NCBI GenBank assembly: GCA_942490535.1
Contig: CALNXQ010000006.1
Location: 62,001 to 126,000 of the forward strand
DNA from: JAEINY01 sp942490535
Lineage (GTDB): Bacteria; Bacteroidota; Bacteroidia; Bacteroidales; Marinilabiliaceae
DNA length: 64,000 nucleotides
Direction of reading: 5' to 3'
This document shows positions 1 through 9,792 of the stretch, one piece after another. The notes under the pieces are model-generated. The model was not told the DNA's origin and searched no databases. It was given only the letters and a program-made list of their open reading frames with translations. The translations under genes were made by a program, and so were the position numbers. Every line of letters begins with the position of its first letter. Position 1 is the stretch's first letter.

Positions 1-1
1 T

Positions 2-205
2 AATGGCTCTGAGCGTGCTATTCGTAACATTAAAGTCAAACAAAAAGTCTCTGGAGGCTTTCGATCCGTCAGGGGAGCCACTATTTTTTCAATCATCAAA
101 TCAGCTATTGACACTTGGATTAAAAGATCCGCTGACATCTTCGACATGATTAGGTTTTCTATTGATTTGGCAGCACACAAGAATCAGTTTTGTACTCTCA
201 AGTGA
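2..205 (+). CDS. IS66-family transposase, C-terminal fragment (cut by window edge)
   Basis: The first 67 codons read NGSERAIRNIKVKQK followed by SGGFRS, an IDTWIK segment and a TGA stop. This matches the end of the IS66 transposase DDE domain (the N-x-x-E-R-x-I-R stretch carries the last catalytic Glu). The N-terminal part lies outside the window, so whether the gene is intact cannot be judged. The element probably ends soon after: a sequence ending in GAGCTGTTAC at 233-242 would suit an IS66 right inverted repeat, whose ends usually read GTAA, but the left end is not visible. Family call fairly sure; element boundary a guess. Confidence 0.8.
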   Translation, partial: NGSERAIRNIKVKQKVSGGFRSVRGATIFSIIKSAIDTWIKRSADIFDMIRFSIDLAAHKNQFCTLK

Positions 206-300
206 TAGTGAATTATTGAATAAATAGAACCTGAGCTGTTACCTTACAATAGCAAATTACAAGAAGGCAAAAAACCCATATTAACGGAATTTATAATTTT

Positions 301-336
301 AAAAAAAGGGATGCCTATGGCATCCCTTTTTTTTAA
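301..336 (-). terminator. Rho-independent terminator of the susCD operon
   Basis: Stem AAAGGGATGCC / GGCATCCCTTT with a three-base loop and runs of A and T on both sides, directly beyond the susD stop codon. It can work in both directions and also insulates the operon from the IS66 remnant. Confidence 0.85.
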
Positions 337-338
337 AA

Positions 339-1958
339 TTATAAATCAGCCGGATCATTTGGCGAAATTTTCTTATTTGCATTAATTTCTTCCTGGGGAA
401 TTTGAAACACCCAATTATTATGATTAATAGATGGTCGTGCTTGCTTATATCCCTTAGTATAGAAGCTTTTATCTGCTGAACTTCCAGTTAAATCAAGCTC
501 TTCATTATTACGTAGCATATCAAACCATCTGTGACCTTCACCGAACAATTCAATTCTGCGTTGCAATAAAATTTCAGCAATCAAAGCATCGCCTGTGTTT
601 GTACTCAACACATAACCAGCATCACGAGTTGATACCAACTCATATAAAACTTGGGCTGCTGCCGCATCTTTACCACCTTGCTTAGCTAACGCCTCAGCTT
701 CAGTAAGATACATCTCTGCAACACGCATATACAACACATCTTCTGGTTCAATAGTACCTCCGTTTTCATTAAGGAACTTCGCACATTGATGGGGATAAGT
801 TTTAAAATTAGATAATCCACCAAAATAGGTATCAGCCATTTCCTTTCGTGCCGCCTTCCATTCAGCTTCTGTCGCATAATTTGGATCCTTATCATTTGGA
901 TCATCGGAAGTCCAGTCCCAAGTTTTAACATTATTAGGTGCAGTGGCTAAAATAACTTCACGACGATAATCAGTAACAGAAATTTGATTATACAGTACCT
1001 CATTCATAAATCGAGGAGTTCCTCTGTCAAACGATCCATTGAAATTCATTCCTACATAATAAAACCAAGAGCGGAAATAGTTGGTCTGGTCAGCTACCAC
1101 TGTAGCTCCCCAGATCCATTCTCTGTTATCCACGGAATTAAATCCTGATTTAAATTCATCTTTACTCATCAACGCAAAACCCTGACGTGCAGCATTGGCA
1201 TATGTGGCCGCATTAACAAAGTCACCTTTTGACAAAGCAATACGCGCAGCGATACCATTGGCCGCAGCCAAGGAGATGTAGGATTTATTGTTACTAGTAG
1301 TAGCCTTTGCAAGATAAGCGATAGCAGCTTTAATATCATCTTCACATTGCTTGTAGACTTCAGCTACGGATGATCGCTCTAACCCTTCATAGGGAGGAGC
1401 TGTTTCGAACATTAAAGGCACACCTTCTTCTGTGTTGGCATCCGAGTACTGTGGATTCTTGCCATACAACGCTACCAAACGATGATATAAAAAGGCTCTA
1501 TATGCATGAGCCTGACCTAACACACTATTCAGCAAGGCTGTTTCAACCATACCATCTGCTGCATTAATAATGTTATTAGCACTGGCAATTATGTGATAAT
1601 AGTGATACCACACAAATTCTGTATGCCCATCATTGGGATCTGTATGATCCGTCCATTGACATGTCTCCCTAAACCATCCCGTACCTGGAGTGGCAAATAA
1701 ATAATCACCAGCTCCAAACTCCATCATTGGCATGATATAACATTCCCCACCATGGGAATACTGATAATCATCCAACGGTGATTGTGCATACATTTCACGA
1801 TGCATTCCATTTATGGCTAACATCATATTCTCAGGTGTGGAGAGCGCATTTCCAGGTGTATAAGCATCAGTAGGCGACGTTTCCAGAAACTCTTCTGAAC
1901 AGCTAAAAGTTCCGACCACCAATAAAACAGCTAATAATTTACTGAAATATCTTTTCAT
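339..1958 (-). CDS. SusD/RagB-family outer-membrane glycan-binding lipoprotein
   Basis: A 539-residue lipoprotein. The N-terminus is a type II signal peptide with lipobox ending FSC at residue 20, followed by the SusD-typical EEFLETSPTDAY. TPR-like helices follow (for example LGQAHAYRAFLYHRLVALYG near residue 150), and the end has the family pattern of an ELFGEGHRWFDMLR segment. SusD proteins cap a SusC porin and capture a glycan or peptide at the cell surface. It sits 27 bp downstream of the susC partner, in the same operon. No glycoside hydrolase, sulfatase or regulator is adjacent, so the ligand cannot be inferred. Length is normal and the ATG start is clear. Confidence 0.95.
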   Translation of the reverse strand: MKRYFSKLLAVLLVVGTFSCSEEFLETSPTDAYTPGNALSTPENMMLAINGMHREMYAQSPLDDYQYSHGGECYIMPMMEFGAGDYLFATPGTGWFRETCQWTDHTDPNDGHTEFVWYHYYHIIASANNIINAADGMVETALLNSVLGQAHAYRAFLYHRLVALYGKNPQYSDANTEEGVPLMFETAPPYEGLERSSVAEVYKQCEDDIKAAIAYLAKATTSNNKSYISLAAANGIAARIALSKGDFVNAATYANAARQGFALMSKDEFKSGFNSVDNREWIWGATVVADQTNYFRSWFYYVGMNFNGSFDRGTPRFMNEVLYNQISVTDYRREVILATAPNNVKTWDWTSDDPNDKDPNYATEAEWKAARKEMADTYFGGLSNFKTYPHQCAKFLNENGGTIEPEDVLYMRVAEMYLTEAEALAKQGGKDAAAAQVLYELVSTRDAGYVLSTNTGDALIAEILLQRRIELFGEGHRWFDMLRNNEELDLTGSSADKSFYTKGYKQARPSINHNNWVFQIPQEEINANKKISPNDPADL

Positions 1959-1985
1959 AATAATTTTTTATAAATTAAACCTCTA

Positions 1986-4900
1986 TTAGAACGATAAATT
2001 TACACCAAGAGATACGATTCTTGAAGGCAAATACACATCACTAGTAGTTCCCGAAAAAGCCTCTTGCGGATTCAGACCTTTTCGTTTGGTAACAATAAAC
2101 AGGTTTTCTCCGCTTGCAAAGATTTTCATGGAATTAATTCCCAAGCCACTTAGCATACTCTTATTAAAGGTATAACTAAGATTCACATTCTTCAACGATA
2201 AATATGAAGCATCGGTTAACCAACGAGCTGATGTAGGATTAATTTTTGAATTTCCATACTGTAATTTAGGAATGCTTGTCTTATCTCCTGCATTTCTCCA
2301 GCCATTTAACTGATCCACATGGAAAGCCTTCCCATAATCTCCTTCGTGCATCAAATTCCGATAGTTGTAATCTAAAATTTTACCCCCAATAGAGTAGGTA
2401 AATAAAAAGCTCAAATTAAAGCCTTTATAGTTTAAAGAGTTAGAAACAGATCCAAATAAATCAGGAATAGATGAATCACCAGTATAAACTAAATCAGATT
2501 TCAAATGATCATCAGTGAATACGGGGTCACCTTCTTCATCAAATTGGGGTTGCTTCACTCCATCAGCATCTTCAACAAATAATTGATACTGAGGAAGCCC
2601 CGTCGCTTCGTCTACACCGAAATAATCGTACAAGTAGTAATCATAGACAGAATGTCCTTCATCCCAACGTTTAGAACCACTAATAAAAGGTGTTGGGATT
2701 TCTGTGATTTCATTTTTTACCGTTGAAGCCTGAATCTCCATATCCCAAGAGAAATCAGCGGTACGTACAAGAGCTCCGCCAACACTAACTTCAATACCTC
2801 GATTATACAAAGTGGCAATATTACGTGGCTGAGTTGAAAGCCCCATACTTGTAGCAAGCGGCATATTATACAATAGATCTTCAGAAATTTTATGATAGAA
2901 CTCTACTGCTCCATGTAATTTACCACCCAAAAGATTATACTCCACAGCTGCATCAAAACTATTGTTTGATTCCCATGTTAACTGTTCATTTCCAGTAGTA
3001 GACCAACGCAATCCTGATTCGGTTCCATTAGGAAATGGATCGTACAACGCCTGATGAGCATAGTATGATGAATTATAAGGGCCAAGACGATCATTACCAA
3101 CTTCTCCATAAGACACTCGCATCTTCAATTGATCGATCCAGCTAATATTCTCAATAAAGGCTTCCTGATCCATTCTCCAGGTAGCTCCAACAGAATAGAA
3201 ATTACCCCAACGGACATCCTTATGGAATACAGAAGAACCATCACGACGGAAAGACCCTTCGAAGTAATACTTATTCAGGAAATTATATTTCAAGCGCCCA
3301 AAATAACCTTCTGTTCTCTTTTTATCCGTCTTTCCATCTAAAGATGTTGGCGTGACGAAATTATCAAATTCATTGATCCCACTTACGGTCTGCTTAGACT
3401 TCATTCCGTACATGCGATTATACTCCAAACTGTAGGATTCATGACCAACTAAAGCTTCAAAATTGTGTGAATCGTTGATGGTCTTCGTGTAATTAACTAA
3501 TTGCGTCCAGTTGATAGCTGTTTGTGTATAACGTGACTCTCTATAACGCCCACCAGGTGCACCGTCACCAACGATACTATTTTCAAATTCTTTATCATTA
3601 TAGCTTTGCACATCAATTCCAATATTTGTGGTGGCGCTCAGGCCTTCCATAATATTGAACTGAGCATAGGATCTGTTACTGATAGCATGTTTCCTGCCAC
3701 GATTAAGGTTATAATCTAATTCAGCTGGCACGTGTCTACCATTATTTGCATCGGCAGGCCGCGAATTAATTCCATATTCAGGGTAACCAACACCTAAGTC
3801 ATACTGCTTATCTCCGGCTGCATCTAAAATATATTCACCAGTCTTAGGATCTGCAATATAAACCGGATAAATAGGCCCCATATAACGGGCAAAGCTAAAT
3901 GGATTTTTAATACTGCTTTTATCATCAGGATCCGTGGTGTTTTCGCGATCGGTATATGACCATGACAAATTTGTACCTAACTTCACCCAATCTTTTGGTG
4001 TCACATTAATGTTCATTCTACTACTAATCCTCTCAAAACTAGAATTCACCACATAACCTGTTTCATCTAAATATCCTAAAGAGAAGAAATAATCGTGCTT
4101 ATCGCCTCCTCCTGAAGCTGACAGATTGTAATTCTGACGGTATCCTGTTTGGCGCAAAGGTTCATACCAGTCCAGATCTGGTGCAATAATATTAGCATTC
4201 GGATTGATACGTCCGTCTACACCAACAATAGCGTCGTTGGCTACATCAAATGGATTGTACCCTAACTTACCATATATACCACTAGCCGCAGTAGCAGCCG
4301 CAGTCTCTGACGAAGCACCTCCAGCAATTTCCGCATTTTTATAAGCTTCAAACATCAGCTCATAGTAGTCTTTCGCACCAACGGTTTCATAATAAGGAAT
4401 TCCCTGACTTACAACACCTCCAACAGCCTTTAATTCAATATTAACTTTACCGTCGGATTTTCTTCCACTTTTAGTTGTAATCATAATTACTCCATTCGCG
4501 GCACGAGATCCATAAAGAGCAGCGGAGGAGGCATCCTTCAAAATAGTCATTGACTGAATATCGTCAGGACTAAGATCCGCCAAGTTACCTTCAAACTGAA
4601 TTCCATCAACAATATACAAAGGTTCAGAAACTCCATTCAACGATCCAAAACCTCTAATTCGAACATTAGGAGCTTCACCAGGCTGACCAGAAGCACCAGC
4701 AATCTGAATACCAGTTGTAGAACCTTCAAGCGCTTGGGCCACTGAAGTCATTGTGCGTTTCTCTAATTTTTCGGCACCTACAACTCCAGCAGAACCAGTA
4801 AAAGATTCCTTTTTAGCAGTACCATAAGCTACCACGATAACTTCATCCACATCAATGGCATCACTTTTCAAGGCAACACTAATAGAAGTTCTACCTTCAA

Positions 4901-5156
4901 CTGCCACTTCTTGAGTTGTCATCCCAACAAAAGAAAAGACCAATGTAGTAGCATCATTAGGTACAGCCAAACTATATGTACCATCTGGACGGGTAACTGT
5001 ACCAACAGTTGTTCCCTTAATAAATACAGACACACCTGGGATAGGAAATCCATCGCCTGCGTCTGTTACAGTTCCGGTTATGTTCGTTGTCTGGGCCATC
5101 AAAGCCTGCAACCCTACCATAACCACTAGCGAAAGTGCTAAAAGTACTTTCTTCAT
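1986..5156 (-). CDS. SusC/RagA-family TonB-linked outer-membrane transporter
   Basis: A 1056-residue protein with signal peptide (residues 1-21, cleavage after LMAQ). A CarboxypepD_reg-like beta domain spans about 25-110 (GTVTDAGDGFPIPGVSVFIKG). The SusC-type junction DVDEVIVVAYGTAKKESFTG follows, then the plug (about 115-230, with LYIVDGIQFEG and AALYGSRAANGVI) and a 22-strand-type barrel ending in aromatic LSF. It imports an oligomer delivered by the neighbouring SusD lipoprotein using TonB energy. It is the first gene of the operon and has a strong Bacteroidota promoter about 210 bp upstream. Complete, normal length; substrate unknown. Confidence 0.95.
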   Translation of the reverse strand: MKKVLLALSLVVMVGLQALMAQTTNITGTVTDAGDGFPIPGVSVFIKGTTVGTVTRPDGTYSLAVPNDATTLVFSFVGMTTQEVAVEGRTSISVALKSDAIDVDEVIVVAYGTAKKESFTGSAGVVGAEKLEKRTMTSVAQALEGSTTGIQIAGASGQPGEAPNVRIRGFGSLNGVSEPLYIVDGIQFEGNLADLSPDDIQSMTILKDASSAALYGSRAANGVIMITTKSGRKSDGKVNIELKAVGGVVSQGIPYYETVGAKDYYELMFEAYKNAEIAGGASSETAAATAASGIYGKLGYNPFDVANDAIVGVDGRINPNANIIAPDLDWYEPLRQTGYRQNYNLSASGGGDKHDYFFSLGYLDETGYVVNSSFERISSRMNINVTPKDWVKLGTNLSWSYTDRENTTDPDDKSSIKNPFSFARYMGPIYPVYIADPKTGEYILDAAGDKQYDLGVGYPEYGINSRPADANNGRHVPAELDYNLNRGRKHAISNRSYAQFNIMEGLSATTNIGIDVQSYNDKEFENSIVGDGAPGGRYRESRYTQTAINWTQLVNYTKTINDSHNFEALVGHESYSLEYNRMYGMKSKQTVSGINEFDNFVTPTSLDGKTDKKRTEGYFGRLKYNFLNKYYFEGSFRRDGSSVFHKDVRWGNFYSVGATWRMDQEAFIENISWIDQLKMRVSYGEVGNDRLGPYNSSYYAHQALYDPFPNGTESGLRWSTTGNEQLTWESNNSFDAAVEYNLLGGKLHGAVEFYHKISEDLLYNMPLATSMGLSTQPRNIATLYNRGIEVSVGGALVRTADFSWDMEIQASTVKNEITEIPTPFISGSKRWDEGHSVYDYYLYDYFGVDEATGLPQYQLFVEDADGVKQPQFDEEGDPVFTDDHLKSDLVYTGDSSIPDLFGSVSNSLNYKGFNLSFLFTYSIGGKILDYNYRNLMHEGDYGKAFHVDQLNGWRNAGDKTSIPKLQYGNSKINPTSARWLTDASYLSLKNVNLSYTFNKSMLSGLGINSMKIFASGENLFIVTKRKGLNPQEAFSGTTSDVYLPSRIVSLGVNLSF

Positions 5157-5366
5157 AGACTAAAAGGTTTAAATTAATAAATAGGACAATTATTCAATTT
5201 TTCTTGCGCTAAAATAACAACACTTGAAGAACTTTAAAACTTTTTAACATTAGCAAAGATCATATTTGTATTAATTAAGAAACTACCAACTCACACCTTC
5301 ACCTCCGCAACTCCTAAAAACACACATATTATAACAATACCCCCGATCAATATTTACAATTCGTCG

Positions 5367-5398
5367 CAAATATAGACTTTTTTTTTACAATGATCAAA
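5367..5398 (-). promoter_or_regulatory. Bacteroidota sigma-A promoter for susCD
   Basis: On the minus strand TTTG (5398-5395), a 20-nt spacer and TATATTTG (5374-5367) match the Bacteroides consensus TTTG-N19-21-TAnnTTTG exactly. This predicts a leader of about 200 nt before the susC ATG, long enough for post-transcriptional control. The region 5157-5366 is AT-rich and shows no other feature. Confidence 0.7.
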
Positions 5399-5423
5399 GT
5401 GCATTTTTTTTTGTAAAAAAAAG

Positions 5424-5460
5424 AAAAGTCCATAATACGTGTTAAGAATTATGGACTTTT
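5424..5460 (-). terminator. Terminator after the SPFH gene
   Basis: A perfect 13-bp stem (AAAAGTCCATAAT / ATTATGGACTTTT) with an 11-nt loop, followed on the minus strand by T-rich sequence, 20 bp beyond the stop codon of the SPFH protein. Confidence 0.85.
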
Positions 5461-5480
5461 TGAGGAATTTGTAATGAATT

Positions 5481-6404
5481 TTAACTTTTCTTTGTCTGTT
5501 CTAGCACTTTTGTTGCCGTTGCGATGATTCCTGATACATCAGATAAGTTAGACGGAATGATCATGGTATTATTCTCTTTAGCAAGCTTTCCAAACTCATT
5601 CAAATATTGTTCTGCCACACGAAGGTTCACCGCATTCATACCCCCTTCTTCATTAATAGCCAGCGCTATTTCACGAATTCCTTTTGCAGTAGCATTGGCC
5701 ACAAATTCAATTTCAGCAGCTTTCCCCTCTGCTTCGTTAATTCTCTTTTGTTTCTCCCCTTCTGACCGGGCTATTAATTCCTGCCGATCTCCTTCTGCTA
5801 CATTTATCTTAGCTTGTTTATGCCCTTCAGACTCCGCGATCATCGCACGTTTTTCTCGCTCAGCCCGCATCTGCTTCTCCATGGCATCCTTAATGCTTTG
5901 AGGAGGCGTAATATTCTTCACCTCATAACGGGCTACTTTAACTCCCCATGGGTCACTGGCTTTATCGACAGCCTCCACAATACTGGTATTAATGGTTTCG
6001 CGCTCTTCAAATGTTTTATCCAAATCCAAACGTCCAATTACACTACGCATGGTCGTTTGAGCGATCTGAATAGACGCAAACCCATAATGATCGATTCCAT
6101 ACGAGGCCTTCTGTGCATCCATCACCTGCAAATACAAAACACCATCCACTTCCACGGCGATGTTATCCTTGGTTATACACGATTGTGAGGCCACATCAAT
6201 GGCTTGCTCTTTCAAAGTATGCTTGTAAGCTACCTTATCAATGAGCGGCATCAAAAAATGAAACCCAGCAGTCAAGGTTCCATTATATTTGCCCAAGCGC
6301 TCAATAATATAAGCTGATCGCTGGGGAACAATTTTGATACAAGATAGAAGAATGAAAAAGACAACGACTCCAATTCCAATCGTTACAATAGTTGAAGCTT
6401 CCAT
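5481..6404 (-). CDS. SPFH/band 7 (stomatin/QmcA-like) membrane protein
   Basis: A 307-residue protein: one N-terminal membrane helix (residues 5-25, ending ILLSCIKIVPQ), the SPFH domain (about 25-190, with RSAYIIERLGKYNGTL and the family's PWGV motif) and a charged coiled coil rich in Ala and Glu (about 185-250). Such proteins form large rings in membrane microdomains and often bind or regulate proteases. The upstream gene, 25 bp away, encodes an NfeD protein, the classical stomatin operon partner, which supports a joint membrane-domain function. Complete with ATG start; the exact client is unknown. Confidence 0.92.
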   Translation of the reverse strand: MEASTIVTIGIGVVVFFILLSCIKIVPQRSAYIIERLGKYNGTLTAGFHFLMPLIDKVAYKHTLKEQAIDVASQSCITKDNIAVEVDGVLYLQVMDAQKASYGIDHYGFASIQIAQTTMRSVIGRLDLDKTFEERETINTSIVEAVDKASDPWGVKVARYEVKNITPPQSIKDAMEKQMRAEREKRAMIAESEGHKQAKINVAEGDRQELIARSEGEKQKRINEAEGKAAEIEFVANATAKGIREIALAINEEGGMNAVNLRVAEQYLNEFGKLAKENNTMIIPSNLSDVSGIIATATKVLEQTKKS

Positions 6405-6429
6405 AGAAATATAAAATTAAGTTGAAAAA

Positions 6430-6867
6430 TTAGTTGACTGGCTCTACTGTTAGAAGTAACCCTTCTTTGTTAATGATTTTCACTTTCTGCCCTATATCAA
6501 TAGTTGATTTTGAAGTGGCGGACCAATTAGTTCCCTTAAATTCAACTTTACCTTGTCCCGTGGGTTCAATTTTTGACAGGGATGTCCCAAAATGACCTAT
6601 GAATTCTTCATCCGGATCCTCGCGATCGGTTTGATACATTCGTTTCATAAATACTTTTCGCAATAGAACAAGGGACAAAATAGAGGTAATTGAAAAAATC
6701 AAAAACTGAACGGACAATGATACCTCAAACAGATAAGTAAAAATAGCCGTCACAAGGGCTCCCAAGCCAAAAAACATAATAAACAAGCCTGGAATCACAA
6801 ACTCAAGAAGTATAAGTACAACAGCTACAATAAACCAAATCAGAGCTGGATTAGATAAAAAGTCCAT
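6430..6867 (-). CDS. NfeD-family membrane protein
   Basis: A 145-residue protein with two to three hydrophobic helices (residues about 8-28, 30-47 and 52-70; LIWFIVAVVLILLEFVIPG is typical) and a C-terminal OB-fold-like beta domain (about 85-143, GKVEFKGTNWSATSK). This is the short NfeD1b-like form without the ClpP-class protease domain. It lies immediately upstream of the SPFH gene in the same orientation. NfeD proteins associate with SPFH rings and help organise membrane microdomains; role here inferred from the pairing. Confidence 0.9.
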   Translation of the reverse strand: MDFLSNPALIWFIVAVVLILLEFVIPGLFIMFFGLGALVTAIFTYLFEVSLSVQFLIFSITSILSLVLLRKVFMKRMYQTDREDPDEEFIGHFGTSLSKIEPTGQGKVEFKGTNWSATSKSTIDIGQKVKIINKEGLLLTVEPVN

Positions 6868-6927
6868 AATTCAACATTTAAGGTTAGTGTTATATGGACT
6901 AAATTTATAATTATTATTGTAAACAAA

Positions 6928-6954
6928 AAAGAGAAGATTAAAAATCTTCTCTTT
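6928..6954 (-). terminator. Terminator after L-serine dehydratase gene
   Basis: A perfect 12-bp stem (AAAGAGAAGATT / AATCTTCTCTTT) with an AAA loop, 22 bp beyond the sdaA-like stop codon. It separates this gene from the downstream NfeD/SPFH pair. Confidence 0.8.
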
Positions 6955-6975
6955 ACATATTATAACGAGTCAGCT

Positions 6976-8193
6976 TCATCTCTTTAGTTGCTCTTCCGGT
7001 GACCGATAGAAAAAAGCCAATCCTCCGGTTGATGTTTCCTTATATAAGCTCGGCAAATCATGCCCAGTCTGCTTCATAACGCGCACTACCTCATCAAAAG
7101 AAATACGATGGCGGCCATCAGACATTAATACATATGTATTGTGATTTAAGGCACGCGCTGCAGCAAATGCATTGCGCTCAATGCACGGAATCTGGACTAA
7201 TCCGGCAATGGGATCACAAGTCAGACCCAAATGGTGTTCCAATCCCATTTCAGCCGAATATTCAACCTGAAAAATAGATCCCCCAAATAATTGGGTTGCA
7301 GCACCCGATGCCATGGCACAAGCAGTACCCACTTCTCCCTGGCATCCCACTTCGGCACCGGAAATCGAAGCATTGTGCTTCACTAAGTTCCCAATCAATC
7401 CTGCGGTAGCCAGAGCTCTCAATATTTTTTTATCGGAGGCATCGTAATACGTTTGAATAAACTTCAATACACCTGGCAATACCCCACTCGCACCGCAAGT
7501 TGGAGCCGTAACAATCCGCCCCCCGGCAGCGTTTTCTTCCGATACAGCCAATGCAAAAGCAAAAATCATAGATCGTCGCTCCAGACTTCCACTAAAATTT
7601 TTGGCTTTTGTATAATACGATGCCGCCTTTCGCGGAAGTTTCAAACTCCCGGGCAATGCACCTTCTTCTTCCAATCCTCTTGTTATGGCCGCCTGCATTA
7701 CTTTCCAAACGTCATTCAAATAATCCCATATACTTGAATCCTCTTGTTCGGCTACATATTCCCAGATATGTTTTCCATTCCGGTCACACCAGAACAGAAT
7801 ATCTTCCATCGTACTCTTATCATAGATAGAGGTCGTTTCCACTTGCGACTGTTCATCTACAATCGTTCCACCTCCGACACTAAAAGCTGTCCACTCATCA
7901 ACAACCGTCCCGTCCTTGTGAAAGGCAAAAAATGTCATCCCATTTGAATGCCGGGGCAAAAAAACTTCTGGTTTCCACTCGATAATTAACACCTTGGCAT
8001 TAAAAACCTGCTCAATGGCATAATCCGTCAAATGCCCCTTCCCTGTTGCAGCCAGACTTCCATATAACACCACTTTATAATGATCGGCATGTGGGTTCTT
8101 CCTTAAAAATTGTTCTGCCGCCTTTTTAGGTCCCATTGTATGACTACTGGACGGCCCACTTCCAATTTTATATATTTCCTTTATCGACTCCAT
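6976..8193 (-). CDS. sdaA: L-serine ammonia-lyase (iron-sulfur, single chain)
   Basis: A 405-residue enzyme converting L-serine to pyruvate and ammonia. The N-terminus has the IGPSSSHTMGPK-type motif (here IGSGPSSSHTMGPKKAAEQF), followed by the beta subdomain. The catalytic alpha domain contains APTCGASGVLPG, EVGCQGEVGTACAMASGAA and LTCDPIAGLVQIPC, which carry the cysteines for the 4Fe-4S cluster. Fused alpha and beta parts make it the one-chain form, somewhat shorter than the E. coli enzyme (about 454). It stands alone between a terminator and a divergent gene. Confidence 0.95.
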   Translation of the reverse strand: MESIKEIYKIGSGPSSSHTMGPKKAAEQFLRKNPHADHYKVVLYGSLAATGKGHLTDYAIEQVFNAKVLIIEWKPEVFLPRHSNGMTFFAFHKDGTVVDEWTAFSVGGGTIVDEQSQVETTSIYDKSTMEDILFWCDRNGKHIWEYVAEQEDSSIWDYLNDVWKVMQAAITRGLEEEGALPGSLKLPRKAASYYTKAKNFSGSLERRSMIFAFALAVSEENAAGGRIVTAPTCGASGVLPGVLKFIQTYYDASDKKILRALATAGLIGNLVKHNASISGAEVGCQGEVGTACAMASGAATQLFGGSIFQVEYSAEMGLEHHLGLTCDPIAGLVQIPCIERNAFAAARALNHNTYVLMSDGRHRISFDEVVRVMKQTGHDLPSLYKETSTGGLAFFYRSPEEQLKR

Positions 8194-8266
8194 GATTCAT
8201 TTTCCAATTCATATTAATTCAAAACAGTGCTCCATGCAGGCTTTTCACTCCTTTCAAATTCAACGC

Positions 8267-8274
8267 CAAATGTA
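8267..8274 (-). promoter_or_regulatory. Putative -7 element of the serine dehydratase promoter
   Basis: TACATTTG on the minus strand fits the Bacteroidota TAnnTTTG element, about 70 bp before the ATG. No clear TTTG is seen 20 bp further upstream. Confidence 0.4.
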
Positions 8275-8440
8275 GGCTATTTTTTAGATGTCTATCTCTT
8301 CTATTATAAAAAATCACATCGCCTTCTAAATAGTTAATTCAAGCCATATAGGAGTAAATGGTATAATCTAAAATAAAACGAATTCCATACCAATCATCCG
8401 GATTTTTCAAGAAATATTTTCCAATATTTTCATTTGAAAT

Positions 8441-9739
8441 ATGAAAAACAAAAGTTATATTTATAAGGAACTCAATCCTTTGATTATGACACATCCCCTT
8501 TCAACCCTTTCAATTATCAATCTTTTGGATCATTTTAACGACACCACGATAACTCCAAAAACCTCTAGCTATTGGGCCAGTTATTTGAAAACCGGAAGCT
8601 ACTTATGGCTGGATACCGGAGACATTGAAGCTGCTTTAAAGATTTGGACCCCTGATTTTAGTGCACTCACCACTAACAACACACTACTGAACAATGAAAT
8701 ACAAAAAGGTGTTTATGACGAAATAATACCGATCATCGCCACAAAAATTTCATTTTTATGCGAACATGACCAGATAAAAGAAATTGCTTTTTGTTTAAAT
8801 GCCATACATGGATTAAGGTTAGTAAAACTATTTAATGCACAAGTAAGTGTTGAATTACATACGGATTTAGCTCATGATATTGCCGGCATAATAGATACAG
8901 GTAGGAGGCTACATCAATGCGCACCCAATCATTTTATCATTAAAGTACCATTTACAGCCGCCGGATTAATTGCTGCCCGACAGCTCAAAAACAAGGGAAT
9001 TCCAGTTAATTTCACCCTTGATTTCAGCGTGCGTCAAAATGCCTTTTCTTCTGTTGTTGCCCAACCTATGTATACGAATGTATTTTTGGGACGCTTGGGT
9101 GCTTACTTAAGCAGCAATCAACTGGGAGAAGGAAAATACATCGGTGAAAAAGTTACCTTAGAAACCCAACATTGCCTGCGCATCTTAAACAGAAAGGGCT
9201 TAACACAAACACGACTTATTGCAGCGAGTATCCGGAATAGTGATCAATTGAATCATCTGGCAGGGACTGACGTGTTTACCATCCCTGTAAAAATTGCTGA
9301 AGACGCCTTAAAAAGCAATATTGTACCAGAAAAGTCACACATCAATGACATCCCGGAATTGGATTTATATGATAACGAAGCAATTAATCGCCTCCATCTA
9401 AAAAAGCTATGGCAAGTCCGCCATCATGAAATACAAACCATTCTACATCTCACTGATAAGCTACCCGAGACTGGTCAGGAACTTGAAGAATATGCCAGAG
9501 AGCATGGTTGCAGGGATTTATTCCCCATTTTATCGAAAGAAGAACATCAACTATTGAAACAGGATGGAAAAATACCAAACCACGCCAGATGGGAAAATAA
9601 GATAGTTGCTGGCGAAATAGCAATTGACACCTTGTTAAACCTGGCAGGTCTGTATTCCTTCGAAACCGATCAACAGCAACTGGATCTTCGAATTAAAGGT
9701 ATCCTGAAGGCAAATATTACCGAAAAAGATCATTCCTAA
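8441..9739 (+). CDS. Transaldolase-family protein with extended C-terminus
   Basis: 432 residues as called; an alternative start is Met16 (8486), which follows an AAGGA-like sequence and may be the true one. The barrel shows transaldolase signatures: LWLDTGDIEAALKIW near residue 60, TNNTLLN, then FIIKVPFTAAGLIA where Lys168 is at the Schiff-base position, NFTLDFSVRQN and NVFLGRLGAYLSS. Transaldolases move dihydroxyacetone units between sugar phosphates. The family is normally 220-340 residues. Here roughly 110 extra helical residues follow the barrel, with no motif I recognise. It is isolated between terminators, with no pentose-phosphate neighbour. Fold confident; reaction less so. Confidence 0.75.
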   Translation: MKNKSYIYKELNPLIMTHPLSTLSIINLLDHFNDTTITPKTSSYWASYLKTGSYLWLDTGDIEAALKIWTPDFSALTTNNTLLNNEIQKGVYDEIIPIIATKISFLCEHDQIKEIAFCLNAIHGLRLVKLFNAQVSVELHTDLAHDIAGIIDTGRRLHQCAPNHFIIKVPFTAAGLIAARQLKNKGIPVNFTLDFSVRQNAFSSVVAQPMYTNVFLGRLGAYLSSNQLGEGKYIGEKVTLETQHCLRILNRKGLTQTRLIAASIRNSDQLNHLAGTDVFTIPVKIAEDALKSNIVPEKSHINDIPELDLYDNEAINRLHLKKLWQVRHHEIQTILHLTDKLPETGQELEEYAREHGCRDLFPILSKEEHQLLKQDGKIPNHARWENKIVAGEIAIDTLLNLAGLYSFETDQQQLDLRIKGILKANITEKDHS

Positions 9740-9753
9740 TCCATTAAAACTAA

Positions 9754-9789
9754 AAATAAGGGAGACCATACGTAAAGTCTCCCTATTTA
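9754..9789. terminator. Bidirectional terminator between convergent genes
   Basis: Stem AAATAAGGGAGAC / GTCTCCCTATTT (one bulged A) flanked by A-rich sequence on the left and T-rich on the right, between the transaldolase-like gene (+) and the DUF4494 gene (-). Confidence 0.8.
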
Positions 9790-9792
9790 TTT

